Source of the DNA: Aplectana chamaeleonis
Taxonomy: Eukaryota; Nematoda; Chromadorea; Rhabditida; Cosmocercidae
Assembly (NCBI GenBank): GCA_029168955.1
Contig: JAPDOI010000136.1
Location: 124,001-188,000 of the forward strand
DNA length: 64,000 nt
Reading direction: 5' to 3'
Shown: piece after piece, positions 23,241 to 34,220 of the stretch
Position numbering within the stretch: position 1 is the stretch's first letter
Layout of the letters: each line of letters opens with the position of its first letter
The notes under the pieces: generated by a model
Told to the model about the DNA's origin: nothing
The model's input: the letters and a program-made list of their open reading frames with translations, nothing else
Database searches by the model: none
Made by a program: the position numbers and the translations under genes

Positions 23241-23703
23241 TTTCCTCTAACCTTGTTTTTTAATGTCCCGGAGGACCGGGACTTTTAAAAGCGAGGGGGA
23301 TGTCGCGTGGGCTCCGAAGCCAAAGGTGACTCAGTTCTACTGATCGCCACGGGGAACGCCAGGATGATGCAACCTTTACAGCGTCCCGCTCTTGTATAAG
23401 AGGTGGGTTCGCCCACGACCACTAGCTGGTGGCGGATAAACAACATCTCTCTCATGGCTCTGCGCCTGGCACCATCCTGACCCCACGCAACGTCTTTCTG
23501 CTTGGCAAATGTGAGTAATGTACATTATATTATCGTAACATGTAACCGTAATCCTTTCCCTTCATATCTTATATAATTATGTTTATCTCAATAATGTTTA
23601 GTGAATACTTGTAGTAATAAACTATTGTGGTCTAAGAGATCTATCTAAAACTGCAGAAGTGATAAGGGATATTTATGTTATAAGTACATGTGATAGACCG
23701 ACA
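23241..23703 (+). mobile_element. Possible solo/3' LTR with polypurine tract
   Basis: A purine run AAAAGCGAGGGGGA (23,287-23,300) is followed at once by TGTCGCGTGGGCTCC, the arrangement of a polypurine tract next to the TG start of a 3' LTR. Downstream are a TATA-like TTGTATAAGAGG (about 23,393), an AATAAA at about 23,617, and a possible terminal ACA near 23,703. No second LTR, primer site or gag/pol sequence is present, so this would be a remnant. The assignment rests on layout only. Confidence 0.35.
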
Positions 23704-24705
23704 TCATGTCTGCTCAGAGGATGAGTTCCGGGTTTAGTCTTAATGCGACTCCGTTTTTACGAGTCTCTCTCGTTTTCTGCACGCTAATATCCGAACGGGG
23801 ACCGCGGATATTACAAGAGGGTGGTGTCTGGCAGGTTTATTACACGCGGGTAAACCTCTTACTAGGGCATGCCTTACATTTCCGGTGGACTTTTATAAAA
23901 CCATGTGTTGATACATAGTTGTGGGTATGGCACACAGCATTGATAATCCGTTTTCCAAATCCCCTAAATGGCTGAGAGATTTACAGGAGATAAGTTACAA
24001 GCCTAAAAAGGTAGTTTTTGTGCTTTTAGTACCTTCGCTTGGTCCCAGCACGATTCATCCTTCTCCCAGCACGATTATCACGTGCCGCATAATGCAACAG
24101 CCGTAGTCCGCAATTGCGGACTGGACTTTGGCTCGGAGAACGATAGTAGCTCTGCGGTCAATCACACCGGGCCAAGCAGGTTTTTTTTCACGGGTAGCCC
24201 TCAGAAGTAAACAGCACCCAGAGCTACGAAAACGAACGACCACCGTCGCTAGGTATATGTGCGTTTAAAAATGGACTATCGGTTGTATCTTGATATACTG
24301 CGGCTATATACAGCTCAATGGAGCGAGGCATGTATAGATAAGCACAATGGCTCAGGATACAATCAATATTTCATATTCAACCGTACCTCTCCTAAAGCTC
24401 TTTTGTGTTTTTTTAACGATGGACTTAGAGGTTTGTACAGGTCGCCCAAGCACGACCTAGATGGCCTACAAAACCGAAAAAGGTCTACAAATCAAGACAA
24501 GACCCAATTTTCACTCGTTATGGTCCGGAATCATACCTACCGGGACGGGTGATGGGAAGCTGAGCTTACCATCCCTATCGACCAAAAATCTATGTGCATC
24601 CATACACGATTGAAATAAACTCTGCATCGCGTCGGCGGCGAATATGGTTCTAGGCCATTCTTCCTCATTCACAGTCTTAGCATAAAAATAGATAGAATTT
24701 TATTC
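23704..24705. other. Interval without recognised gene
   Basis: It contains only the decayed half-element near 24,066-24,155 noted under the GTTGTTATCG family. Short open frames lack recognisable motifs. Confidence 0.35.
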
Positions 24706-24709
24706 AAAG

Positions 24710-24960
24710 GCAGTGTCCACGATAAAATTCGTCCTCGGTTTTTGGCCGCAAATCGAAAGTTCAGGGTCTTATTGGAGCACTGTGGTCGAAAGAACGAACG
24801 AAAACGAGCCCGAAAGAGCTCCATAAGGCTCCGAAGTCCGCTCGCGCTAGCCCTTCCGCTCGCGGTCGAGTTTTCCGAGGAACAGTTTGGTCCCCTTCCA
24901 CATTAGCATTAGAGCGCGAGCGCGGCTGAGTTTTAGCATTGGGGCACATTTGCACACGCT
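24710..24960. mobile_element. MITE fragment, AGGCAGTGTTCACG family
   Basis: TTCAAAGGCAGTGTCCACGA begins here and resembles ends at 40,268 (AGGCAGTGTTCACGAC), 58,075 (AGGCAGTGTTTACGATG) and 62,208 (AGGCAGTGTTCACGAT). The interior shares an ACGAAAACGAGCC motif with the 58-kb copy. No matching right end was found, so the copy is truncated. Confidence 0.5.
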
Positions 24961-25185
24961 GTCTACTTCAGGCTCATGCCCGCGCAACTGATCCACCATT
25001 GAAATGTGGCTTTCAAGAAGAAGAGCTAATTTTGGATGTTTCGCAGCGTTTCTCATGATTCTTTCTTCATTGATGAAACAGTCAGACTCTAAACCTTCGT
25101 TTTCTGGTGGAACTCGAAAACGATTTTCATCGTGGACACTGTCTTTAAGTTTGCATTTAGAACAAATAATTTTTTTACTAGACAC
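24847..25185 (-). CDS. Hypothetical open frame with CxxC motif, doubtful
   Basis: A 112-codon minus-strand frame begins MSSKKIICSKCKL and contains a cluster of charged and hydrophobic residues (EERIMRNAAKHPKLALLLES) with normal amino-acid composition. A CxxC pair is near the N terminus and a CKC motif near residue 80. The C-terminal 30 residues overlap the MITE fragment, so any real exon would end near residue 80. I do not recognise a family. It could be an exon of a host gene, a transposase scrap or chance. Confidence 0.2.
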   Translation of the reverse strand: MSSKKIICSKCKLKDSVHDENRFRVPPENEGLESDCFINEERIMRNAAKHPKLALLLESHISMVDQLRGHEPEVDSVCKCAPMLKLSRARALMLMWKGTKLFLGKLDRERKG

Positions 25186-26199
25186 ATAAATGTACTGGAC
25201 GCACAGTTGTGTGAATCATTGAAGAAAAATTCGAATAATGCCTGGTGAATACTGGACATTTACTACTACTAAGGATAGTGAATAAATAGAGTTAACGTAA
25301 TAAATTTAGTCTGAGGACTGAACGGGGCTGCGACGGGAGATCGCCGGGCGCAAATCAAAACCCTGTTGGCCAAAAAGACCGCCAGCACCGCACGGCCAGC
25401 TGCCTGGTCCATCGTCAGACTTAATCTAATACGGAAACCATACGTGTACCAAACACACACGCATAGTGTGCATCTTCAGAGAAAAATGCAAACATTTATT
25501 AGAAAAGTAGACTCGAGATGTTGAAGGATTATAAACGGAATGCAAGCAAATTTCAGGATCCGCAAATGACTGAGCATACAAGAGCATGATAGAGGAGACA
25601 TTGCGCATAGAAACAACACCATAACAGAAAACAAAAATTTAACACTAGCAGAAACGGCAAAACATTCGATGACACGACAAAATTACCATCATAAGCGATC
25701 GAATGAAAAAAATGAGCATCCCAAAATGATTATCAAATATAAAGCACAGCTCATGCATGTTGTTGCTTCAATAGAACAATAGGATACATACAAAACCTCA
25801 GAACTTTTAAAACAGGCTGTTAGCACGCTAAAAGCCACACCGTTTGGTGCAAACACCTTATTCGCGTCTTGGTATGAAGCAAGCAAGCTTTTTCAGTGTA
25901 GTCGACTCAAGAAGCACTGAGCACGCAGGTCTTCAAAGCGTTCCAGCAGTTTCTGGTATGGTGTTAACCAGCTCACTAAACACTTCGTGCCGTGTAAGCT
26001 TCCTAATCGTGGCGCGGTAGGGTGCGAACCAGCCTCGGTTCCGTGCAATCTGCTCATGAGAGTCGCCGAAACGTTCCAACACTCAGACAACTCCAGGCAC
26101 GTCCGAACAAAACAAATTCTATCAGTTAATTTCTGAAAACCAACCGGCCAAATTTCCACTCATTCGTTCCGACAGCGTCGCTGAGGAAGGTGGGTTTAT
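25186..26199. other. Interval with one splice-acceptor-like site but no supported gene
   Basis: On the minus strand a nematode-type acceptor TTTTCAG (about 26,134) precedes an open stretch down to 25,893 containing FEDLRAQCFLSRLH. No matching donor or upstream exon could be found, so it is not called as a gene. The rest is AT-rich and unremarkable. Confidence 0.3.
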
Positions 26200-26323
26200 G
26201 GCGGGAATCATACTTCCCGCGACTAGCGACAGCGACAGTACATATTAGGCATATCGAGTTTCGGTCGATAATGGTGGTAAACACTGCGTCGAGTCGCTCG
26301 TCGCTGGATCAATGATCCCGGCC
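26200..26323. mobile_element. Short TIR MITE, GGCGGGAATCATACTTCCCG end
   Basis: The left end GGCGGGAATCATACTTCCCG and the right end ...GGATCAATGATCCCGGCC are imperfect inverted repeats, with GCGAC-rich arms inside. TAT flanks both ends (26,197-26,199 and 26,324-26,326). The ends match elements at 31,168-31,290 and 34,221-34,688. A 3-bp duplication with GGCC-type ends suggests PIF/Harbinger ancestry, although that group prefers TWA. Confidence 0.6.
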
Positions 26324-26520
26324 TATATCCTTTTGTCTTCCTTTTGAAGCCACTCCGACGCTAGCGGCGGTCCCTTGCAGGACAAAACGACGATTGAGGT
26401 GAACTACAGGAGCTATTTGGTGCTGTGAATGAGCGGACCAGAGCGAAGCGATCTCCCACATGTCACATCACCGCTTCTCGGGGCGCGGCAGTGTTCCGCG
26501 TAAGATTTGAAGCTGGGCCG

Positions 26521-26751
26521 AATGCATCAACAGGCCGGGTTGGCTCAGGGGCAGGGCAGTCTGTGCCTTTAAAGATTTCCGTAATTCACAAAATCAATCG
26601 TGCCCCTGCCGCCCTAGCTAGGAGACTGGGACAGCTAGAGCAGCGAAAAATACTGCTGGGGCACGATTGATTAGATGATCTACTAAACTCACACTGCGAT
26701 CGTCAAAGATGCCGACTGCCCTGCCCCAACCCGGCGCGTTAATGCATCCGG
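26521..26751. mobile_element. TIR MITE with GGGGCAGGGCAGTC arms
   Basis: ATGCATCAACAGGCCGGGTT (left) and AACCCGGCGCGTTAATGCAT (right) are inverted, and both arms continue with GGGGCAGGGCAGTC or its complement. A second inverted pair inside, AATCAATCGTGCCCC and GGGGCACGATTGATT, suggests either a nested foldback or two-tier arms. No coding sequence. Confidence 0.6.
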
Positions 26752-26818
26752 CCTCTGAAGTTTATCGCTGTTGATGTTACCTCATTCAATATCACGCCTG
26801 GATAGCGAGAAGCTTCAT

Positions 26819-27410
26819 AGGATGCCATTGCAACAGCTGCGGTGGTCCCACCACGACTGGCAACGAAGAAATTTTGAAGGACGCAATATGCAACAGCTAT
26901 GATGGTCCCACCACGATTCGTCAACGAGAAACTTTAAAGGACGCAATATACAACAGCTATGATATTCCCACCACGATTCATAACATAGAATTTTTAAATG
27001 ACGCAATATGCAACAGCTGCGGTGGTCCCACCACGACTGGCAACGAAGAAAGTTTGAAGGACGCAACATGCGACAGCTATGATGGTCCCACCACGATTCG
27101 TCAACGAAAAACTTTAAAGGACGCGATTTGCAACAGCTATGATGGTCCCACCACGATTCGTAACAGAGAAGCTTTGAATGACGCAATATGCAACAACTAA
27201 GGTGGTCCCATCACCTTCCTAAACGAAGAAAGCTTAAAGGATTCATTATGCAACACCCGCGGTGATCCCACCACGATTCATCACTGAAAAAGTTTAAAGG
27301 ACACAATATGCAACGTTCATGGTGGTCCCACCACGACTCGTAACGTGTAAACATCAAAGGAAGCAATAGAAAACAGCTCTGATGGTGCCACGATTCGTCA
27401 GCGAGAAACT
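26819..27410. repeat. 60-bp minisatellite with 3-unit higher-order pattern
   Basis: Ten tandem 60-bp units share the core GATGGTCCCACCACGATTCG with flanking GCAATATGCAACAGC. Units 1 and 4 share GACTGGCAACGAAGAA, units 2 and 5 share GATTCGTCAACGA and AACTTTAAAGG, and units 3 and 6 share a TAACA variant, so the early array repeats every 180 bp. Because 60 is divisible by three, both strands stay open for many units (for example ESWWDHHSC-type peptides on the minus strand). These frames are attributed to the period, not to a gene. Later units (7-10) are more diverged. Confidence 0.93.
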
Positions 27411-28007
27411 TATGAAAAATCAGAAAGAACAACAATGTTGTTGCTGTCCCTTCCGGAAACAAACAACAATAACAACATTCATGAATCAACACGAGATGAA
27501 CATGAACGAATTAAGAACCGTGATGAAATACAGATAGATACAAAACTATGAACTCCACCATGAAGATGCGCGCAATTTTGAATTTAAGTTTGAGACGCAA
27601 GTCAGTCCGAAACACACCACACACACCACTTCACGGTTGAATGCGGTCAGTCCGATTTCTGTGCGACATCAGTCCTATTACTGAGTTTGCGCGCGATCCG
27701 ACCGGATGGCAAAGAGGTTGTCCAGAATGCAATCGCTCTGACCGCGTCCTATGCGCGAGTTTCTTCGCGGTAAGTCCTGATTGGGGTTTCGATCGCGGTC
27801 GAAACCGTTCCTGAGCGCGGTAAGTACTATACGGCAAGTTCTGTGCGCCATAAGTCCGCCCTTATGTCTGAGTTGTTGGTGTGTTCGTCTGTTCACTGAG
27901 CAGGCACTCGTTAATAAATCTATATATTGCAAAAGCTCTGCAAACCATTGGTATCCACCAAATTGGTGCATCGGCCGGGAATAAGCGGTAGCTAGAATGC
28001 TCTGCAG
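27411..28007. other. Interval before the hAT-type element
   Basis: Between 27,640 and 27,860 there is a loose cluster of GCGGTAAGT/GCGGTCAGT motifs resembling single units of the 21-bp arrays at 44.2 and 48.1 kb, but not in regular tandem order. No gene is supported. The interval ends with CTCTGCAG, the target duplication of the next element. Confidence 0.4.
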
Positions 28008-29530
28008 CAGGGCTGTGCGGAAATCTTTTTCAAAATTTTCGGAAACGGAAGCGGAAGAAAAATGGTCTAGAATCACCGGAAACGGAAACGGAAGAGACAG
28101 AAAAATTAGGGGTTGCCTCATTCTCACGTTTCGTCGCTGCTCATTGGGCCTGCAGCTTTCATTCAATACCCAATGGTTTCAGTCAATGAACTAATTGTTA
28201 TTCAAAATAAAGTCTCATTACGAGGAATTCCACGATTTCGAATTCTCGCTTTTGGAAATTCGAAAAGGCGATTTCTAAAATTAGTCATTGTATGTCGCCG
28301 CCCCTCGAAATGGTGTACAGAAGGGGTGTGCGGTAATTGCCATTTTCCGATTGCAGCTTGCTGACCGTTTTACGAGTTTGCCGTTTGAGGAAATTTTATT
28401 TTTTGTTGCCACAAATCCCTGCTGTACAGCCTGTCCCCCAGAAAGTAGTCCAAGCGGTTCCAGGTGTAGAAGAACGCGGGCGCCTGCGCTGCGTCTTCAA
28501 CGCTGATTAGAAATCTTGAAGTGGACAACAAATGATTGAGTTTTTAGAAAAATAAAAGAAAACTCTCCGGCGAGAATAGGAAAATTCTCTAGTAACCTGC
28601 GACAAACGAGCTGCGCCGCTTCCCGTGATTACATCCACCTGTGTCCGCCGATACTCCTTTCTGCAAGACCGGCTGTACGTGCAGAAAAACTACAGTTGAC
28701 CGCAATGTTAAAAGGACATTGTGCGGTTGCGTATTGCACTAAAACTACGGTAGAATCTGGCACTTTGCGAGATTTCGTCATCGATCGGCGCCACAGCTGG
28801 TATTCTCGTGAGCAGAGAGACGACGGTTGGCGCCGATCAATGACGGGTGGTGGCCATCGTGTATCAACACTCGTGAGGAGGCGGGAGAAACGGGGGAGGA
28901 GCGAGGTTCCTGATTGGACGCTACAGACGGGGGCCGGGCTAGCCCGTGTTGCGTCCAATCAGGAACCTCGCTCCTCCTCCGTTTCTCCCGCCTCCTCAGG
29001 AGTGTTGATACACGATGGCCACCACCCATCGATGACGAATTCTGGCAAAGTGCCAGATTCTACCGTAGTTTTAGTGCGAGCCCGTTGCGGTCAACTGTAA
29101 CTCGATTTTCATTGCTGTTGTAGCGGTAAACAAACGAAGAAGTGGAGTCAAGACAGAAAGCTTCACGAAATCATTCACTTTCAGAGAAAAACGTTCATAT
29201 TTTTAAGAAGAATCTCCAAAAGACGTTTAGATTCCTACCACAACCATTTCATATACAAACATGCTAATATTTCATGGGGTCGAAATTTCAGGACCTCAAA
29301 CTTCGTGAAGTATCCCAGCTAAGCTCAGATATTCGCTTGAACACAAGAGATCAGCTGTGAAATTAAGAGTATCATGGAACCCTCAAAAATCCTTGCCTAC
29401 AGCCTCTACCATATATCGTGTGGCACTATTTTATTCCGTTTCCGGGCTAAAAAACTCGGAAGCGGAACGGAACAGCCCAAAAAACGTCGGAAATACGGAA
29501 TCGGAAACGAAACAGTTCCGCACAGCTCTG
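28008..29530. mobile_element. Non-autonomous hAT-type element
   Basis: The left end is CAGGGCTGTGCGGAAAT and the right end, read on the other strand, is CAGAGCTGTGCGGAACTG. Both are bordered by the identical 8-bp sequence CTCTGCAG (28,000-28,007 and 29,531-29,538). An 8-bp duplication with CAGGG-type ends is the hallmark of hAT elements. Subterminal CGGAAACGGAA-like motifs occur at both ends. No transposase is recognisable in 1,523 bp, so it depends on a partner. Its ends are close to those of the larger element at 43,531-49,456, implying one mobilising transposase family. Confidence 0.88.
28693..29097. mobile_element. TA-flanked foldback MITE nested in the hAT-type element
   Basis: CAGTTGACCGCAATG at the left and TTGCGGTCAACTG at the right start arms of about 170-200 bp that share CACTAAAACTACGGTAGAAT and AACCTCGCTCCTCCTCCGTT-type sequence. 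TA lies directly outside each end (28,691-28,692 and 29,098-29,099). The left arm carries an extra short inverted pair (CGTCATCGATCGGCGCC and GGCGCCGATCAATGACG, about 28,777-28,843), possibly a secondary insertion. It is younger than the hAT-type element that contains it. Confidence 0.85.
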
Positions 29531-30583
29531 CTCTGCAGATATCAGATCATTGCACATATGCACATTTTTATGGTTGGAAAATAGTGTACTATAGTTTAAC
29601 TATATAAGAATTGGTTGTTCACAACAGCTTTCGATTCTACAACTGACAAATTGACGAATTCTAAGATTCAGATTAATTGATCAATTTCCGAGATAAACAC
29701 GAACTTGTAATGCTTGAGTGAAGGTTTAAGATTTTTTTATGAAATAAGCGCTGGAGATATTTCTCGTTGTAGATGCAGGTTGGTTGGGTCGCTTGCTTTC
29801 GACAACTATATAATGCTCGGTTCGTTCTATTCTAGGCCCAGTTGAGTCCTTCCAGTACCACGATATCGTGGAATGACCGCTGCACAACCATGCTCTAGCA
29901 TCTTCTCATCGCCGTGAAGTAGCATGGTGTATTCTTGAGCATGTCATACTTACGATTTTTGTTTCTGTCACGTTTTCCGAGTGTTTTGGTTACATCTTGC
30001 GGACGGGTTTACACCTCTTGCTCCCCCTACGGCTATGTTTCTAGCGGTACCTACAAATTTTCACCCTCAACAATGCACTTATGGCCTCAAATCAGATTTC
30101 CTGATGTAGTTCTATGTACTGCGGTCAGTCTTGTTTGGATATGCTGTGTACAGGCATGCGTTATGAGCCCATTCCGCTAGTTTCCCAGGTTGACTGTCCA
30201 TGGTGCTGGTTCCATGGGGCGGCCAGCGTACCCATGTTCCGAAGCTCCGACAAACAACCTCTGTGGTATCATAGCTGGCTGGCATGGGCAGTCAGCTTAG
30301 TGGTTATTAAGTTAAGGCATTTACATTTGCTTTCGATTCTTTTCACACGTCATCCCACCTTCCACTTCTTACCTAGGCCAAACTGATTTTGCTGCTCGTC
30401 ACTTAGTGTGTCTGGGTAAGAGTGAATCAGGGTACCGCCCTAATAAGTTTCTTTTTTTACGATGTTTTTTTTGTTGTTTGGTTCGTCACGGTTTTCTATC
30501 GCTGTTTTATCTTTTTTTTTACCTTGTGTTGGAGCGTCCAAGTTGGCGTCTATGAATAAATAAATAAATATAAAATCCTACCT
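29531..30583. other. Interval without recognised gene
   Basis: No exon or element ends could be supported. A run of GAATAAATAAATAAATAT at about 30,553-30,571 lies just beyond the 3' side of the minus-strand gene candidate. Confidence 0.35.
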
Positions 30584-31059
30584 CACTCTTTCGTATTGCT
30601 CCAAAATTCGTCGAGTGAAATTGCGGACACATTCTCCAGCACGTTCATCTTGGGGCGGTCGAACAACTCTGATGTACGTTTGCTCTTCAAGAAGCTCTCT
30701 TCTCTATAAAGGAAAGGAAATGTCACACTATTGATATGCATATCTTGCATTCATAATAACATTAAGGACATACCTTGTGTTCATACTTTGTAATGTGGTT
30801 TCTGGTATGGAGAGTGGAGGCAAGCCGTGTGGAGGTAGCGCTGGTGGAGCTCTGACGCTTAGCGAGGTTCCCTGGCCCTTCTGGATTTCTGACGAGGTGC
30901 GAGGATCCTCCGACGCTCGTATATCCACTTCATCCGCAAGTTTAGGAACAACTGTAGTAGCCACCTCCGTTGGGTTTGCATGTACATCAGCTGTTACTGG
31001 AGACAGCTGCACTGGTCTTGGCTTTGCAGGTTGTTCAGAAACTGGAAATGGGGCGTTGT
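30584..31059 (-). CDS. Candidate terminal two exons of an unknown gene
   Basis: The upstream exon (31,059-30,774) follows an acceptor-like AAATAG and ends at a good nematode donor, ACACAAG followed by GTATGT. It encodes a proline-rich stretch (VRAPPALPPHGLPPLSIPE). The downstream exon starts at 30,703 after TTTATAG. In the phase set by the donor it reads EESFLKSKRTSELFDR, then SAISLDEFWSNTKE, then TGA at 30,586-30,584. The intron is 70 bp. Another phase of the downstream exon is also open (LLEEQTYIRVVRPPQDE), so the exact acceptor is uncertain. I do not recognise the protein and no start exon was found upstream, where MITEs begin at 31,168. Confidence 0.4.
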
Positions 31060-31167
31060 CTATTTCAAAGTGAAAAAATCTTACATTCCTGCTTATAAGT
31101 TGAGAGAAATGACGAGTAGAAAATCATCAAATATTTTAAGTGGCTACGCTCCCAGTTTCTTTCATAA

Positions 31168-31290
31168 GGCTGGGGGTATATTTCCCGCGACGAGCGACGC
31201 AACGCTATGTTTACCATCGATATCGACCAAACCCGATATGCTTGAAATGCACTGTCGCCGTCGCTCTTCGCGGGAAGTATGATTCCGGCC
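31168..31290. mobile_element. PIF/Harbinger-like MITE, TAA duplication
   Basis: GGCTGGGGGTATATTTCCCG and CGGGAAGTATGATTCCGGCC form imperfect inverted ends continuing into GCGACGAGCGACG arms. TAA flanks both sides (31,165-31,167 and 31,291-31,293). A 3-bp TWA duplication with GG..CC ends fits PIF/Harbinger MITEs. Same end family as 26,200-26,323 and 34,221-34,688. Confidence 0.75.
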
Positions 31291-31386
31291 TAAAAGGCAG
31301 GGCTCGCGATAAGAACGGCCCTTGCTGCAGTACCAAGTTTTGTATAAACGCTTGCCGAAATTGGCGCAAAAAGTCAGATGTTTGTA

Positions 31387-31666
31387 CTGTGCTTATCTGA
31401 GCCAAATTCCGGTCCGCAATTGCGTCTCGACACGCTTTGCGGCCGCACGCGCTGGAGTCAGTCGAGTTTCCAGCGCCAAAACCAGCTCGATATGGCTTTT
31501 TTATACAGTTTTCTCCAATTTTGTTTACTTTCCAGTTTCTAAGACCCACCTCGACTCAACAGATCGGCGGCTGCGGCGCTGGAAACTCTTCCGACTCGAA
31601 AGCGCGCGGCCGCAGAGCGTGTCGGGACGCAATTGCGGACCGGAATTCGACCCAGAGAAGCACATT
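31387..31666. mobile_element. TIR MITE, GTGCTTATCTGRGCC ends, copy 1
   Basis: The left arm reads CTGTGCTTATCTGAGCCAAA, then TTCCGGTCCGCAATTGCGTC, then CACGCTTTGCGGCCGC. The right arm is its complement, ending in ACCCAGAGAAGCACAT. The arms are about 95 bp, with an AT-rich centre of about 90 bp. A second copy is at 54,052-54,330 with the same arm order. No clear target duplication. Confidence 0.7.
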
Positions 31667-31699
31667 AACATTTTTGTGCGACGACTTTTTTTTAGATTC

Positions 31700-33628
31700 T
31701 AAGAACGCTGTAGTGCTCACAGTTTGAATGGCTACCTAATGGTGTGCGTTGTGAGACGATGTTTCTCAAACCCGCTCTGTTTTTGAAGAATATGGTTTTT
31801 GCGACTGTTTTTCAAAAAAGTCACGAGCGGCAAAGTGCGTTGAAACTTTGAGTAGTATTGTACAAGTAATAGAAGAGAAATATCTATGCTTTCTTCATGA
31901 ATTGATGAGACCATCTCGAGATTCGTGCAAGTTGATCATTCAAAATCCTTCATTTAACGGTCTGGTGCTTTCGCAACGGCAAGTTCCCAAGCGTGTCTGA
32001 TGAAGGGTTTCGAAAAATCACAAAGCATATCATTAGGTAACAACTTGAGCTGTGAATATGACAACGTTCTCAGAACTCAAAAGGTCCTCGTTCAAAAATG
32101 TTGCAAGCACCGAACGCTTTTTGCCAGCCGCGTTTGGCAAAGCTCCCCGTTGTTAAAGCTATGAAGGCCAAATTTGAATTTTTCGTCAAAAATTGATCAG
32201 GAAGAGTTACATTTTGTTCGAAATGGCCTTTTTATCCAAATGACCTTTCCTTGTAATTTCGGTCGTGAGTTAACGAATAGTGAAGAAACAGGAAAGAAAA
32301 ATCCTCAAAATAAGCTTAAATAACAGTTGCCAACTCAGGCAAACTCAAATGTCGACAGCAGGTTTCTGAGGTGTAGTCACAGAGCACATCAGCCGAGGAC
32401 ACGAAAAATTTGGTGATTTCGGAGCGAGAGAACCTGGTATCACGCCGAAAAGTCCAGCTGTAGACCTCATAGCGCCGGATTAGGATACGGCGGCATGGCA
32501 TAACCGAAATCCCGAAAGGTTCAGCTGTCGACCTGCTACCGCCGGATTTATGGATTTTGCTGTAGACATCCTATCGCCAGGCTTTTATTAAAAGGGCCAA
32601 AATTTGGAGCATTTATACGAACTGAACCTTCGCAGGATTCAAAAACTATCGCTGTATTATTGCCCTACCCAGCTGTTATTGTAGAGTCCCCATGCTCGAC
32701 TGCTCTTGTGCATGGGCATTTCGGTTTTTTTCTGCCGTAATTGTTATCGAGGTGTAACTCTTACTAGCTCAATATCTGAGCTATTTCGCAACAGGTACAA
32801 GAAAAATAATAATTGATTTACTTTTGAACCATTTCCACTTTTACCGGCTTTATTTGAGGCTAGGATATAAAAACCAAAAGATTTGGAAGAAATAACTATA
32901 TATCGAACTTTTGACTATGTGAGGACTTGATTATGGTACTGAAACGGGGTAATAAAATTTCTCAAACGGGGCAAAATTCTCAGTTTCCGGGACTTATTTC
33001 GAAACAGGAGCTTCTAGCATAGCTTCATTCGAAGAATTTCCCTCACCAAACCTCACATTTACGGGTATAGGTATTATTCACAATGTCGTGTCCGATTATG
33101 AGTAGTTTCCCGAATGTGGTTTTTTTTTCAGAAACCCTCGAAAACTGTTAAAATCGAATCTCTGAAAAATGGTTGATAAATGGCAAAATGAATTTAGGCA
33201 GAAGGAGGAATCATTGTGCAGAAATATCAAATTAGAAATTGATTGGGTTGAAGACGTTGGATGATGAAGATATAATGGGAATCGTACTTTCCAAATATTT
33301 CAAGAAGTGCGAAATTAGCTAAATTGAGACAAAGTTACTCTAACTCGATTTGGTACTAGGATTCAGTCCTCACATAATTCAAATGTTCTAGGATCTTGAA
33401 CAGAGTGAATGGGTTGAAAGAAGAGAACGATGTGTATTCAAATATTTTCGGTCCCTTGAACCTCCCGTGACACTTCGATGTGAAATGTGAAAGTAGGGAT
33501 TTATGGTAGCGCTATTAGATAGAGAAAGTGTTGCGCCTACAAAAGGCATACCATATTGGCTGAAAAGATACATTTAGACTGTAAAACAGTTAAATTCTTG
33601 TGGTTTTGGCGCGGACAGGTGCGGAGTG
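31700..33628. other. Long AT-rich interval; one TIR-like remnant
   Basis: About 32,331-32,570 carries GCCAACTCAGGCAAACTCAA, ATGTCGACAGCAGG and CAGCTGTCGACCTGC, resembling the CTGCTGTCGAC family at 21.1 and 37.1 kb. The rest shows no exon, RNA gene or repeat that I can support. Confidence 0.4.
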
Positions 33629-33711
33629 GATGTTAGAGACAGCGAGCGAGCAGAGCCGACGGAGGCAGCAGCATCGCGCGCGTTGCGTGCGCCCTGAATG
33701 ATGAGAATTTC
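33629..33711. mobile_element. Single arm of the 18.2-kb foldback family
   Basis: GTTAGAGACAGCGAGCGAGC, then a GCAGCAGCATCGCGCGCG segment and TGATGAGAATT, matches the right arm of 18,244-18,397 with substitutions. The partner arm is missing, so this is a deleted or diverged copy. A small hairpin with TTTCATAGTCC ends follows at about 33,769-33,831. Confidence 0.5.
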
Positions 33712-34220
33712 AAATTTCTACAGAGGATACGCAGGAGGGAAAACCCGCTGATCTATGCGTAAGGTATCTTTCATAGTCCTCACCGCAAACGCGGAATGCG
33801 CGTGACGTTCGGAACGTGCAGTGGACTATGAAACTTTTTACAGCGCAGGACGGACGCGAAGCAACTATGTCATCCCCGGCAGCACTGAAATGACTGTTCG
33901 AAGTAAAGCTGGGCGAAAATTGTGGCATGCAGGAAAATGCTAGGCTCGCATTTGCGCACACGGTAGCGTAGGATAATGGTAGAATTATTTATGATGCAGC
34001 AGACTTGAACTGAGCATCGAGTAATGATGCAAATAGCAACACCGTAATGGCAATTTGGGCGGCGCCGCCATTGGGGTGCTGGGGCGGCATGCAGGAATGC
34101 GCTGGGACGGGGTTTGGAAATTCCGTGCGTGAGGCGGCGTACACAGCTCATTCGCCACGCGACGTTATAATTAGTTTACGTATCGATCAAGCGACGCTGC
34201 GTCGCGTCTACATCAAATTT

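Noticed and set aside
25893..26159. Minus-strand exon after a TTTTCAG acceptor (FEDLRAQCFLSRLH)
   Set aside because: Only an acceptor is seen. No donor, no partner exon and no recognised family, so it was left out of the gene list.
26815..27200. Protein with ESWWDHHSCC 20-residue repeats
   Set aside because: A 60-bp minisatellite gives open frames on both strands. No splice sites or start context.
28778..29100. Overlapping frames on both strands in the 28.7-29.1 kb region as genes
   Set aside because: They are the two arms of a palindromic MITE read on either strand.
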